Assembly: GCF_014805625.2 (NCBI RefSeq)
Contig: NW_023998487.1
Span: 547,619-611,618 of the forward strand
Direction: 5' to 3'
Source of the DNA: Glossina fuscipes
Taxonomy: Eukaryota; Arthropoda; Insecta; Diptera; Glossinidae
DNA length: 64,000 bases
Position 1 is the stretch's first letter; every line of letters begins with the position of its first letter. The notes under the pieces were generated by a model. That model was not told the origin of the DNA. It ran no database searches and worked only from the letters and a program-made list of their open reading frames with translations. The position numbers and the translations under genes are program-made. Positions 35,650 through 47,156 of the stretch are shown here, in pieces.

Positions 35650-36295
35650 ACTCACCTGCAGACGAGAGAATCTTGTGCTATACATTTGCCTTTAGCAAGA
35701 GACCAAGCAGCAACAAGATATAGAACGAACGCTGTATGCTGAGAAGTACACTAAATCGGGACATCAGATATATATCTGAATGGGGTCGGATAAATAGAAT
35801 AAGCTTTAATGCCAGCAAAGTCTAAAATCCTGTCTACTAACGAAGAGGAAAAGAGATGAACAATCATTCTCTTTCTGTGGTGTTAATGTAAATGATCGGC
35901 AACTCTTGATGTTCTTTGAATGAGTATACAAAACGATCTTCGCTGAACAGAACATGAGTTCGAAATGTTGAAAGACGCAGCCAAAAGCTAAGGTTTTTTT
36001 AAGCGGTGCAAAAAATACTTCGCCGCAGCAGATATCCGTACCATTTACACCGCCTATATCGGCCACCACTAAAGTATAACCCGCATGAATGGGCGGAAGC
36101 GCCCAAATTATGCTTCGAGGCTCTCAATGGCATTTGCATGGACGGCGAAAGTATGTCCATAACTCTTGATATATTTGAGCATCGGCGCAATTTGGGCTGC
36201 GTTGCCCTTATGTGTAAGTAAATTCAGGGCAAGTGCTCTACAGAGGTAGAAGAGACTTTTTCATCGACCATATCCTTCAACTGACTACATGTCTT
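35650..36295 (+). pseudogene. Second LINE family: RT thumb and C-terminal domain fragment
   Basis: Starts at about 35655 with codons reading PADE followed by RILCYTFAFSKRPSS, a degraded form of the RT YADD block. Then LNRDIRYISEWGRINRISFN with ASK (post-RT thumb), KKYFAAADIRTIYTAYIRPP near 36010, LKYNPHEWAEAPKL, and IFEHRRNLGCVALM near 36165-36205. After a small disruption GKCSTEVEETF follows, fitting the YYHGKCS-type motif of the family. These are hallmarks of Jockey/R1/I-type ORF2 C-termini. Several stops and frame changes break it, and the fragment is only about 0.65 kb. It differs from the 11-14 kb LINE family. Confidence 0.7.
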
Positions 36296-36730
36296 CATCA
36301 GTGTTCTCATATATCTGTTTCAAACAAATTGGAATTATTATTAAAAGACACTATTGACTATACCTTCTAGATTAAACATGAGTACGTGAAAGTCTTCCCG
36401 TGCTGATTTAAAAACTGCGGAAGCTAGTGAATCATGCTGATCCATACTTTTTCCTATCTCCGGCATCTAATTGGCCTCAATACAGTTGAATGTAAGTTTA
36501 TACGTATATACTTATTTGTTTATATTTATATTTACATTTATATCTATTCACACTTGTGTCCCTGAAAAACAATAAAATTCTTCAAAAAAATATGATAAAA
36601 GACAAAGTCAGAAATTTCCTCCAAATGCTTTTCTTTGGCTGCACAAGTAAATTAAGGCAATTTATTATACCCATCACCGACAAAATAAGGACTATATTCA
36701 TTTTGTCAAAATGTTTGCAACGACCAGAAG
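36296..36730. other. No gene recognised, ends at the gap
   Basis: AT-rich sequence after the LINE fragment; the frame at 36556-36753 runs into the N gap and is not supported. Confidence 0.5.
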
Positions 36731-36740
36731 NNNNNNNNNN
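36731..36740. other. Assembly gap (10 N)
   Basis: Ten N in a row; the true gap size is unknown. The sequence left and right need not be adjacent. Confidence 0.99.
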
Positions 36741-36759
36741 GGATGGCGATTAATACTAA

Positions 36760-38050
36760 CCAGCGCATCCCCTATCCGTAAAGTCAAAAAAAAACTCTTC
36801 GTACAGGTCACTTGTTAATTTGTCTGAGGGTACTTATCTAGACGGCTATGACACCAAAATGAAAGAGTCTGTGCGATGCGCTGCTCTTTTATAGCCTGAG
36901 TCTCGCTCGCTTGTCCTATTGCCAACATGTTCTATGGGTTTACACGAGTTTTGAGTTCCTATGCTTATGTGTATGCTTAGCTTAGGTTGGCTGCGGTCGC
37001 AAGCTCAGTTACGACTTGTATGATCCTACTTATGCACAACTTAAAACCAACTTACATCTAGCTTATTACTATGTTTGTTCAAATGTCTACTCACTAAGAA
37101 CTCAGGTACCAAATCGCGTTATCCAATCACCGTTAGGTATGTGAGTGCTTGTGCACTGTGTTTGCATGTGCTCTGTGTGTAACTTATTACTATATATGTT
37201 TCTACATGTGCGATCGTGTCTTTGGATATTTTGTGTAATATTGTGTGTGTGTTTGTGCTCTTGGCGCGTACGGGTATTGGTGTGCATTGCTATGTGTACC
37301 TCTGACGTTTATTTGTTTTGTCTGATCGTACATTCATTGTATAGCACAAGGGTTTCTACCTGATTGTATACCCTAACGGGGTTTATGCAGTAATGCGTAA
37401 TATGTAAGCATTTCTATCGTATGCTTATACAGTTTTAAGGCATACAGATTCCTGTATGTTACTATGACCTAACAGTACTATAAGATGCTATGTGTGGTTC
37501 TTTGGTATGTGCGTTTGCATGAGCGAGGGTGCTTATGCATTGCGAAGCATAAGGGTTTCTATGAGCTGAAACCCTAACGGGATTTATACCGTACTGCGTA
37601 ATATGTACGCGTTCCTATCGTTCGCTTATACAATTTTAAGGCATACAGATTTCTTCCTGTATATGTTGTACTTATTTCATATGGTTTTATACCTGTGGTT
37701 GACTTGGGTTTGAGTTATATGACTCATAAGTTCTACGGCTTTGGTTTGTGTCGGACAGCTCTTATTCATACCTAATCTGTGCTTTGGCGGTTGTGTAGAT
37801 ATTGCCTATGGTTTTGTGTCTAAGTTCGTTTGTGTTATATGATTTTGCATGTTCTATGCCTACGGGCCATTTCCTGCAAGTTTCCTTCATTCCCTTTCCC
37901 CTTCGTTTGGTGCTGGAGTGTGTCCCTATGGCTTAACTAGCGTAGGCCCCCTCGATATGTGTCTATACATTTCCTTTTTATATAAGTATGAGTATATTTA
38001 GCTCGAGTTTTTTGTGTGTTTTGAGATTTTGATTTTACAAGAATAGGTGT
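36760..38050. other. G/T-rich, strand-asymmetric island
   Basis: The plus strand is rich in T and G with many TATG, GTGT and TTGTG words (for example 37150-37300), quite unlike the A/T-balanced flanks. No frame is convincing. It includes the 205-bp-spaced duplication. It might be an untranslated or LTR part of a retroelement read on the minus strand, where it would be A/C-rich. It begins close to the assembly gap, so continuity on that side is not assured. Confidence 0.5.
37342..37670 (+). repeat. Direct duplication, about 205-bp spacing
   Basis: The block from 37342 (AGGGTTTCTA, ACCCTAACGGGGTTTAT, GCGTAATATGTAAGC, TATGCTTATACAG, TTTTAAGGCATACAGATT) recurs from 37547 (AGGGTTTCTA, ACCCTAACGGGATTTAT, GCGTAATATGTACGC, TTCGCTTATACAA, TTTTAAGGCATACAGATT). 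It lies within a G/T-rich strand-asymmetric stretch. Confidence 0.85.
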
Positions 38051-38239
38051 GTGTTTTTATGATCTTACGTTTGTAAGTATAATTTATGATTCTGCATTTG
38101 AAGTTGGTGGGGGCTGCTCGTGTATTGTTCACAGAACGACATGCGTGGGTAGATCGGACTTGCTGACTGCGGGGTGCGGGTGGACTTTTAAGCGGACGGA
38201 CTTGTATTTCGTAAGGAAGCAAAAACGATTCCTTACAAC

Positions 38240-38710
38240 CTATGCAAAAATAGGAGAAATTGACCACACGTATCCAATATTATAGAATATCATAATGTAA
38301 TTATTTTTTTTGTTTGCCTTTATAAAGCGCAGCAAGCAATCTTCAAAAACCTCATAAGGGATATAAATTCTTCAACAGTTTCTCATTTGGCATGCATCTA
38401 AATATGTTCGTTATTTCGTCTACCTATCTGTCTGTCTGCGCAACTATTTCGTATTTATGGCGAACATTGTCCTGTTAGCGAAAATCTACTTCAAATTTGC
38501 AAAAGAATTTGGAAGTGATTTAACCTACCTACAACGCCCACACGCGTATGCCAAAGCAATTTTATTTTGAAAATAAACAAAAATCAGCTGCGTCCACTAC
38601 ATATTGTAGAGCATGAGAATTTAGTTGTTATTTTGTTTGTCTTATTTATGATAACGGTAATAGGTATGAAAGATTCGGTCAGAACTGAATTTTCTTCTTA
38701 CTTTTTAATA
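38240..38710 (+). repeat. Family 1 dispersed repeat, copy B
   Basis: Same order of blocks as copy A (TGTCTGTCTGCGCAACTATTT, AACATTGTCCTGTTAGCG, TTTGGAAGTGATTTAA, CAGCTGCGTCCACTAC, AGCATGAGAATTTAGTTG, GATTCGGTCAGAACTGAAT). Same orientation as copy A. Confidence 0.7.
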
Positions 38711-40844
38711 TTTTTCTATGAGATAAAAATTCAATTGAGAAAAAAAGATCTAAACCAAATTTTCCGCGAGGTGTCGGAGGACATATCCCATGCAGGCACC
38801 AAAAAAGGGAATCTAAATAAGTTTTCTCGGTAACTCGAAGCAACTTCTCTTTGCTTCTTTTTATTGAGTAAGCAATTCCTTATCTCATTTTGCTGACGGT
38901 CAAAATCTCATTACACCACAGATAACCATGTTTACATATAATAACATAATTTCCTTATTTTTATGAACTGGTTTGTGGTGTGGATGCTACATACGTAATA
39001 TTTTATTCTTGAATTTATTTCTGCATTCGTTTTGATTGCTTATTTGCGCCCATGTATATATACATTTCATATATGTATATTATTATTATTATTATTCATA
39101 TTAAAATGTAATTTAATAGCAAACTACTTTTTTGCTGCAATGTTTCCAACCTATGGCCATGATATTAAAGATAAAAGCTATGCGTAAAAATGTAAACAAC
39201 TTTTCTGTTCATTCTTCTCTTTTTTCATTATTTTATATTTTCGTATAATTTTTACTTCATAAGCTTTGCCGTTCCGTATACGACAATAAGGGAAAAGTTT
39301 TACATACAAAATATATGGAAAATGGAATGTGATATGGTGCATGATGCGTTTATTATGCGAACATGGATATATATAACAAAGGAATGATATTTAATTTTCT
39401 AGTATAATTAGTGTGGTTTTATATGTCGTTAGAAATTTTTGCTGTATTTTGTCCGCTGATTATTTCGGGCATTAAAATGGAAGAAAGAAAAATATATTAT
39501 TCGTGTTGTTCGGAAATACCGCACACAGCTACAATTAAAAACAGTCCACGCGTTCTTATTACCCTCATTGACGAGCATGCAAAGATTGGGTAAGTACCGG
39601 TTTGGGCCCAGGCCTAATCTGTACCCTAACCTATCTATGGTCTCCGATAGGTATGTAATTTTACAAAACCTAAATGAAGCGAACATCCCGGAATCATTTA
39701 GAATAAACACTTCCGTTCATTTTCCTTATAAAGCTGTTTTAATGCTTTTCAGTTTGAGCTGACATTTTACAAACAAAGTACTGACAAAGTAATTGTTGCA
39801 CACTGGTCCAGAATATATATTATGAGATTTAAAAAAGTTGGTTCTGTCTGTTATAAGGATTTTCACAAAAAGCTATAACTATGGTATAACATAATAATGG
39901 ATAGGCTTGACCGATTTTTTAGATGTTTGCACAGCTGCTATAGAATCGCCCGTAGAATGCACACGCTCTAATTTGTACACTTTTACCAAGATAGAATAAC
40001 TTTGGTCATGATAATATCAAAATATTAAATGTGGATGTATTGGTAAAGTTTGGAACGGATGTTGCTCAAGATTGGGTTAAAAGGCTATACTTGCATTAGA
40101 GAAGGCGCAAACCAGGGAATGTGGAACTTCATACACCCTTGCACACTTATTTATATAGATGGTTGCCCGGTTCACGATTCAAATGCATTTAATTTTTATA
40201 ATAAAATTCAATTGTTTCTAGGTGTGAGTATAAAGTGAACAGAGAAGAAAATTATGTTAAATATCCGATAAAATAAATGTTCAATACGGCGTTAATTTGC
40301 AGCGGCACATAAAGAAACAAAGCGTGAATGAAGCCTTTTTGCAGTGAAAATTTCGAGAATTTTTTCATATGTTGCAATTGTGTATAACATTCCCATAGTG
40401 CAAAATTCAGAGCAATTGCAAAATATTCATAAGTGCTACCCAATAATTTAAACAATAATAATAACAAAATAATTATAATAATGAAAACTTTCTTAAGCAT
40501 AAATTTTTAATTTAAATAATTATTGGAATGTTTTTCTAATTAAAAAGAAAAAATAATACGAGTTTCTCATGCACATCAATGACTATATTCATTTTAAGCA
40601 TTCTATTATATATGTTGTACCATCAAATATTCCTTTTTTTTTCCTTTAGGTTATAATAAAATCTAAACGCTAAATTATATCAACTTGAGCATCATGGCTC
40701 GTGCCACATATATTTGAAAGCGGTTTCATGTAAATGACTGTGTCTGAACTTCTGCTTTTGCACGTAAATATGCGTTTGTTTTAGCAATAATCACGAATAA
40801 GACAATTGAGAATTTGTGCTTTAATAAAGTAAGCCATTGCTCCA
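38711..40844. other. AT-rich DNA, no gene recognised
   Basis: Contains (ATT)6 at 39079. The frames 39411-39593 (+) and 39429-39710 (-) are antisense shadows. Around 39900-39990 a few words (TATAGAATCGCCC) resemble 30440-30475, hinting at another old repeat. Confidence 0.55.
39079..39096. repeat. Microsatellite (ATT)6
   Basis: Six perfect ATT units. Confidence 0.95.
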
Positions 40845-41265
40845 ACATAACCCGGGTGAAAAAATTCCTATAGAGTTATACCGCACGATCTTTGCGACAA
40901 ACTCACATAGGCGTTTTTGAAGATCACACGATCATTCAATTTTTCTCGCAAAAAATACATTGTGTCCCGGAACGTGTGGCACTATTTCGTTGTCCAAGTG
41001 AAAATCATATAATTTTTGCAACAAAAAATCAGTTATCATATTTCTGTAGCGATGCCCATTGAGGGGAACAGCAATTCCATTTTCTTGTCAAAAGTTAATT
41101 TTTTACACGTGAGAGTCTCTTAGGAACATCAGATTTGTTCTCTTTGCGCCAAAGGAGCGATGATCTCTATATACGAAGTCATTTAATCGTAGGATTCTTC
41201 CCCCATGGACGAAACGTAACCGTAGATTCATTGCTTTCGTAATAAGCTTTAACAATTTCTACACG
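40845..41265 (-). mobile_element. IS630/mariner-superfamily transposase relic (insect HTH-DDE type)
   Basis: Minus strand: VEIVKAYYESNESTVTFRPW near 41220-41265 resembles the N-terminal helix-turn-helix of a common insect IS630-type transposase. Then NGHRYRNMITDF (41040-41075) and LDNEIVPHVPGHNVFF (40960-41000) parallel the VNGxRYRxMITDFF and FQQDGAxxHT blocks around the second catalytic Asp, and SCDL (40915) parallels PPRSCDLTPLDFFLWG. Large internal deletions and frame changes are present. The nearby TTAGTTTGGGGAAAAAGAAA at 41453 may be an end of this or another mariner-like element. Confidence 0.5.
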
Positions 41266-41877
41266 TCTTACAACATATATGAATGGTATTTCACAAGTAA
41301 TAGCAAGGCCTAAAAGATAAATTGTCAAAACATTTCATCTTATATAAATTAATAATACGCAATAACTTGAAGACATCAAAAACGTGAAAAATTAGAATTT
41401 GCTTAGCTATAATTTTGTGTGGACGTGGACAATTTTTTTCATTTTTTAACATATTAGTTTGGGGAAAAAGAAATCCAATTTTTTCGGAAGATGGCTGCAC
41501 TGATAGATTTCTCGTAAAGTATCGATCAAACAATTTCAGATTTATGCTCGTTGGAAAGGTGACATTTCACAGTAAAAAAAATTCTTTTGCTGTTTTTTAA
41601 TATATAGTAGGATCTTTCATAAGGTAAATTAAAAATATCAGTCTTCTATCTTTCATAATTTATAATAAAAACTCACCAAATTTTTGCTTAAAGCAACAGA
41701 AGTGCGTGCAGTTTACGTTTTGCTGTGGGCTTGTACTTCAATCAATTTAGCTCAGTTTCACTACGTGCGGGAAGTTTCAATTTTTCTACCAAATTTGAAG
41801 TCGATGTTTTAAAGTTTCCGTCTAAAGAAGAGTCAAAAGTACACCACACAGCCATGCAGATGAACAAACATGGTTGT

Positions 41878-41960
41878 AGGGATTCAGAATTTGACGGTGA
41901 TCAAGGATATATGTATGTATACCTTATAAAGTCTCTGAAGCTTCTTCTTGGGTGTTTATT
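41878..41960 (-). repeat. Family 1 dispersed repeat, short fragment
   Basis: TAGGGATTCAGAATTTGACG, GTGATCAAGGATATATGTAT and CTTCTTCTTGGGTGT match 51032-51110 of the complete copy. Confidence 0.45.
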
Positions 41961-42190
41961 TATATTAATTGATATATATATTTTAAGATATATTAATTGA
42001 TGTAAAACCTTAGTATGAGTATAATAAAACAAATAAGGAAAAAAAGAAAAAAAGCATGTACAAGACCAAGTTGCAAATGAACCCCTAAGCCATCGCAAAC
42101 ACGCATAAGCTTGGCAATCGATAATAGTTAACAATAATTAATTTTCGACTTTTTAAGGTTAAGAGTTAGTTTAAGTACGACATAAGAAAA

Positions 42191-42652
42191 TCACGTATTC
42201 AGCAATGTTGCTTTAATGGACTTTAAAGAGTCTGACAATGAGAATAAGTGATAAACGTCATTTAGGTTCTTGCACACAACTCTGGTCGGGTTAAACAGCT
42301 CACAATTGTCTTTACACTGACTAAGCTTAAACAAGATAAAGTGCCTAAAGAAGCTGTTAAAGACGTTAAAACCTATTTCACCAAGCAATGCAGGCAAGTC
42401 AATAGCACCATTTATTACTTTGATTACGAAGAAAACGCCAAGAACAAATCTACGTTTCTCAAGAGACGGTAAGGACAACAGAAGCAATCTATTTTCATAG
42501 GGGGGAAGAGAGGCAATTGGCTCCCAACCCAAATTCCTAAGGGCAGGCAGCAAGAATTGCATTTGAACAGATTCAATTGAATCTACATAGCGCCTATATG
42601 AAGGAGACCACACAACGGAGGTAAACTCAAGTATAGGTCTAACCAAACACAT
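42191..42652 (-). pseudogene. LINE ORF2 C-terminal domain (copy 2)
   Basis: 153 codons homologous to 13340-13800 of copy 1 (CLVRPILEFTSVVWSPSYRR, QFLLPALRNLGWEPIASLPP, RVVCKNLNDVYHLFSLSDSL). It keeps the Trp codon that is a stop in copy 1. The C-terminus ends in SIKATLLNT as in copy 1. No endonuclease is present in this truncated copy. Confidence 0.85.
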
Positions 42653-42702
42653 GTACAGCCTTTTAGTAATGTAAGGATCATCAAGCTCTTTGCATCACCT
42701 CT

Positions 42703-43035
42703 TTATAAAACCAAGGGCGGATCTAGCTTTGCTAACGAGAGCTCAATGTGCAAGTTAAAACGTAATCTATGGTCAAATAGAACGTCTAAATCTGTGAACA
42801 TATAGACGTCCTCCAACTTATGCGAATCAATGAAATACTGAGTAATGAATGACTTTCTTCTTGAGAAAGAAAGCTTCTTACATTTATTTAGATTTAGTTT
42901 CAGAAGATTCAAAGAGCACCATACAAGCAAATTATTCAAGTCTCTTTGAAGCTGATGTGATTGCGATTCTAGAGAGAAGGAAGAAAATAGTTTCACATCA
43001 TCAGCATACATTAAGATCTGGCTGGAATTAATCAT
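42703..43035 (-). pseudogene. LINE RT fragment retaining YADD (copy 2)
   Basis: 110 codons. Residues 5-20 read SQILMYADDVKLFSSF, the RT motif with both catalytic Asp residues. LNNLLVWCSLNLLKLNLNKC and SFSRRKSFITQYF then match copy 1 almost exactly. A frameshift near 42703 (after LAKLDPPLVL) separates it from the next segment. It supplies the block missing from copy 1 and so shows that copy 1 suffered an internal deletion. Confidence 0.85.
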
Positions 43036-43058
43036 AGATGGGAGATCATTAATAAAAT

Positions 43059-43619
43059 GGCGCCTAAGTGGCGCTAGGTATTTTGGTGATAGGTACTTTC
43101 GTTTTAGTTAAATGTGTCAACAATTCACTGCATAATTGAATTACTTAACTATTTTTTATTTATATCTCTTCATACAAACAAAACCCCAGGAATCGGATAG
43201 GATACTCTAGCTTAAGCATTTTTATTACATGGTATGATCTACGCTAAACTCTTTCGCCACATTTTGGTGAATGATAATTACGAAGCTTGACACACATTAG
43301 CTTAAAATGTTTTCCCCTCTGTCGTAGATTACTTGAAATTCGATTGAAACTTTACGTACGGATATTAATCTAGCTTAGGTAACCCACTCTGCTACTTTTG
43401 ATATGTGTGTTTACATGATACAACAACAACAATTTTTTTACCAATTTTTTAATAATATTTTTGTGGATAGCAAGAAAAGTAATAGAAAAATTATACTCAA
43501 GGTAGTTAAAATAGATACATATAAGTATAAAAAACGTTATATATTTAGACAGAATTAATTGTATAAAAAAGCTGTTCGTATTTTAAAAAAAAACTCAAAC
43601 TAATATACTACAAAGCTTA
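43059..43619. other. Spacer between LINE copy 2 and mariner relic
   Basis: AT-rich with an ACAACAACAA run near 43421; nothing else seen. The mariner 3' terminal repeat may lie in 43500-43620. Confidence 0.5.
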
Positions 43620-43935
43620 ATAAACAAAATATTCAACATTAATATCTATGGTCTTTTGCCTTTTCTGAGGAAGCTTGCGGATGCCTCTGCAGTAGAAATT
43701 TGGTGGTTTCGAGACAAAATAGTCTTCAAAACCGTTTCCGAACATATTCAAAGCCTGTGAGATGCTGATCTGTGAAATGTGGACGCATCGATCTGAGCAA
43801 GTAGCAGTTGGAAGGAACTAAGTCTGGGAAATAAGCCAAATGCTGGAGACGTTGAAGACAACCTCGTTGGCTAATCTTGCGGTATGCAGAAGGGCGTTTG
43901 GAGTTCTTTGCATACGTAGATGGCGTCATTTAGCT
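43620..43935 (-). mobile_element. Mariner 3' end relic
   Basis: On the minus strand, 43740-43870 encodes LQHLAYFPDLVPSNCYLLRS with MRPHFTDQHLTGFEYV, which is the HPPYSPDLAPSDYHLF block (carrying the third catalytic Asp) and following helix of mariner transposases, here with Ala-Tyr-Phe-Pro-Asp-Leu. After a stop, FVSKPPNFYCRGIRKLP and NVEYF (43640-43730) match the C-terminus. Only the last third of the gene remains. A different lineage from the 63-kb copy is possible. Confidence 0.75.
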
Positions 43936-46559
43936 TGATTTTTGTACAGTTCAGATGTAACAGTTTGTAACGTCCCGGGGTTTCCGTCGGTCGGCTTTGT
44001 TCCTGCTCTTCACAGAGAAAGTAGATTTATTCATAATAACGGAATTCCGTTAATTAAGACGTCTTTTCATAATTCTCCGCTCACATAGTAGCATTATTTA
44101 GAGAGGGAATTATGAGAAGAGAACAAACTCCGAAGTACGCTTGTATAGTGTAAGGGTAGTTTTTTTGAAATAAAGTTAGCTGAGAAGTCGAGGTTGATAA
44201 TCACGAGAGTTTGGACTTGGGCAGAAAAGAAAACTTTTTGCGGCAGAAAGCGAGCCACCATGTGTGCGGTGGTCAAAAGGAAAGAAATACAACAAAATAA
44301 AAAAAAATGATTTAATCGACAGACAGTTTAAAAAGAAGTTTAAGAAATCTAAAAGATAGTGTTTAAATAGCTTGGTGTTAATAATCTTGAGTTATTGGAA
44401 CCCACTTATTTCCCTTCTGTCTCGTTTCCATTGTACGCAATCGAACTTGCTTTTTAACTTATTCTTAATTGTAATGGAATTTTGTCTAGTAAATTTTGAA
44501 TTTCTTTACCTGATCTAGCACGTTTCGCCGAGCTCCAGAAGTTTTAAGTTTAACATTTTTTGCACAAAGTCTCGCAAACTCCCTTCTAACTGTTTCATCA
44601 CTGCTGCAATTTCACCCAAAGACAATTTATTCGTTTCAGTATATTCGCTCGACTGCTGGTAAACATTTAAACTTAAATCGTACGAAAACCGGTAATCCGA
44701 TTATGAAATTATACAATATTCTGCCGTTTTCTACCTCATTTCCCAATACTCAAACTGGCAAGCTTCTGACTCTGTCTTATACAATAAAACAGGCACTGAG
44801 AACGATGACGAACAATTTACCAAGGGAACTTTTAGAGCCTTGAAATTGCAGACTAATGGAAAATACAAAAAAAATTTGTTGTGATAAAAAACATGTGTAT
44901 AAAATATGTCAAATTTTGAAACTCTTTTTTAACTCGAATAATAAACGGTGTCTTTAAAGCACCAGTATGACTGCCTAGTGAATGGCGTAGGATATTTTCG
45001 TAAAGTTAATTTAAGATTTTTTGATAAATGAAAAAGTTCCTTTCCTTTGGTCGGAAATTAAAATTTTTCCTTTAAACTTTTACCAATCTCACAAAAATCA
45101 ACATTACAAAAAGAGCCTATGTTGTTCCAAAGATGTGAGAATGTAGTTTAACTGATTTTTTTTCTCTAAATTGCGGTGAAGACGTCTCCAGGGCGCACCG
45201 ATGTTGCATTTTTTTAATATCCATCCGTTCCATCCAAAAAGGTTTTCAAAATACCTCTTTTTTTAAGCTGTTAGAGTGACCCTATTTCTCAACTTGTTTG
45301 TTAAATCTAAGCGTCATGTTAAGGCTGTACTATACTCAGTGCAGAATTTCACTGTATGCATGATATACACAACAGCTACATTTTATGGAACGTCACAGTC
45401 GCAAAAATTAGGGTAGCAAGCTGATGCACAATATTTCTTGATCGATTAAAAATACAAGGACGCAAACAGGCTGGTTTGCTCACATAAACGCCCATAATGT
45501 TTCTTCAAATTTTCGTCTACAACTTTTGATGTCTTGAATATATACTTATGAAACGATTACCTAAATGCTCGTCAAAACCACCAGCATCATAATTTTATTC
45601 TAGTCACTTATGTGACTATATATAAAAGCTTGGGATGCTTAAGTTTTTAATATGTTAGGCCCAAACATATATTTGTTCCATAAAAGTTTAATATAAACTT
45701 TTTATATAATTTATTGTACGCATTATTCTTACGCAAAATAGGTGACTGCCAACAATACAAGGTGTCTTATTCCTAAGCAGTTATTTGTAGTTTGAGGTTT
45801 CGCAGTTAAAAATGTTAAAGAATGTTATAACATTATTTAATGAAATACATAACGAAGTATGAATGAGAAATTAGACGACGTTCCTTTACTATACAAAAAT
45901 TACACATTACGGTATGAACTGATAGGAATCGGTATTTAGTTACAATGTACATATAATCTGAAACTGAACTATAAACTTCAAACAACAGGATACCTGTTCG
46001 GTAACCAGTGCTAGGCTACCCATTTATATTTAAAAAGCCGAACGTATCTGAGCCTGGCCCAAAGTTGTCCCTACATGTCTATTTAAATGAGACAAAAAAT
46101 TGTTACCAACCATTGTCCTTCAGGTCGCATTATTCGCCTGTTTGGGACAGATGCTAAGGTCCTCTAAAGACAAAAATGCAGTCTTTTCAGCAGTCGCAAG
46201 AGAGACTCACCAAAAACTTGAGAATTTTGTTGCTGAGGCGAGCGTAACACATGTGAAAAAATGCGATGCCTATAAATCCTAACTGTTTGTTTGATTAAAC
46301 GAATAATCGGAAACGGATTTCAACAGTTTATTTAGGGCAATCGAACATTGCTACTTAATTAGGAGCGGAGGCTGAGTAGACCAATGTATGTGGCTTTGCT
46401 GAGCTGGCTAGGTCGAGAGATGTGGGAGGTTTTGTGTCTCAGGCACTCCAGGCGGTTGCACCTAAAAGAATAGCACCTACATACCCTTACATGAACATAC
46501 GGACGGGCAAAACCTAGCTTGCCGATTGGGCTTCCCCTAAGCCCTGGAACTTTCTATAC
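43936..46559. other. No gene recognised
   Basis: 44520-44640 (-) gives a basic stretch, ETVRREFARLCAKNVKLKTS, bounded by stops, possibly an old element. 46040-46290 and 46370-46550 are less AT-rich without a convincing frame. Confidence 0.45.
44064..44122. repeat. Short inverted repeat
   Basis: TCTTTTCATAATTCTC (from 44063) and GGAATTATGAGAAGAG (44106-44121) are near reverse complements, with about 28 bp between. Confidence 0.6.
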
Positions 46560-46745
46560 CCTATCAAGCCTAATAAATGCTTTCTGAAAATCTGGAAAGA
46601 ATTGAGAGAAAGTTCCGACGAATGTTAATCAAGCTTTAATCAAGTTTCAGTGAAGGACAAACAAGAAACAGGGAATTTTTATGTTTAGGCCACTAAGATT
46701 TCGGTATATGATAATTACTGGGCCTGAAGAAACATTAGTGCCTGC
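46560..46745 (-). pseudogene. Divergent LINE endonuclease fragment
   Basis: Reading minus strand, the stretch from AATGTTTCTTCAGGCCCA (about 46738) through GGCCTAAA, CACTGAAACTTG, CGTCGGAACTTT and AATTCTTTCCAGA matches the start of the endonuclease of copy 1 at about 11514-11695 with many substitutions and several indels. In protein terms SSGPVIIIYRNLSGLNIKI parallels SSGPLSLIYQNVKGLNSKI. It is a degenerate relative or a distinct subfamily. Confidence 0.6.
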
Positions 46746-47156
46746 ATTCCTGACATATGTATCACGAAGCTCTACTTTCATGCTGCGAACGTATTGGTGT
46801 AACAGAGACCACGAGCTATTTATTAGTTTTTTGCTGGCATATAGGATAAGACCTTGAAGTGAAAACCGATTCCCTGGATTGCATTTGAAAATTAGCTCGC
46901 GTCTATCAGTACGCACCGATGCGTTCTGGAACGCGATACTAATAGCTAACTCGCCCTGAAGAGTAATGGTTGCCATGGATGGCAGGTCTATAGGCTGAGG
47001 GTATATAGTTGCGTTGGGTGAGAGATCTATAACGTGTTTAGAATGCAGGTAACTATGAGATGTTGGGAGGATAGCCTTGCTAGAGCTAAGCGATAAGGTT
47101 GGAATAACGAATGAGGATGATGTAAAATTTACTATCCAGATTCCGTCTGGAATCAA
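46745..47156 (-). pseudogene. Unrecognised frame continuous with the LINE endonuclease fragment
   Basis: The open frame of 169 codons (46647-47156) runs into the endonuclease start. Its first 140 residues (for example TITLQGELAISIAFQNASV, RRELIFKCNPGNRFSLQGL) are not similar to the ORF1 end of copy 1. It may be the ORF1 of a different LINE lineage or an unrelated insertion read through by chance. The composition is less AT-biased than the surroundings. No function is assigned. Confidence 0.35.

Larger units (their letters stand above)
41985..43058 (-). mobile_element. Non-LTR retrotransposon copy 2, 5'-truncated, inverted relative to copy 1
   Basis: The same LINE family as 11050-14163, on the minus strand. 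It begins inside the RT (FINDLPSMINSSQ near 43050) and runs to a 3' end near 41985. Strong 5' truncation is usual for LINE insertions. At the 5' junction the flank reads GGCGCCTAAGTGGCGC, a short inverted repeat. No clear target duplication was found. Confidence 0.85.

Noticed and set aside
36556..36753. Open frame across the N gap
   Set aside because: It reads through unknown bases and has no motif.
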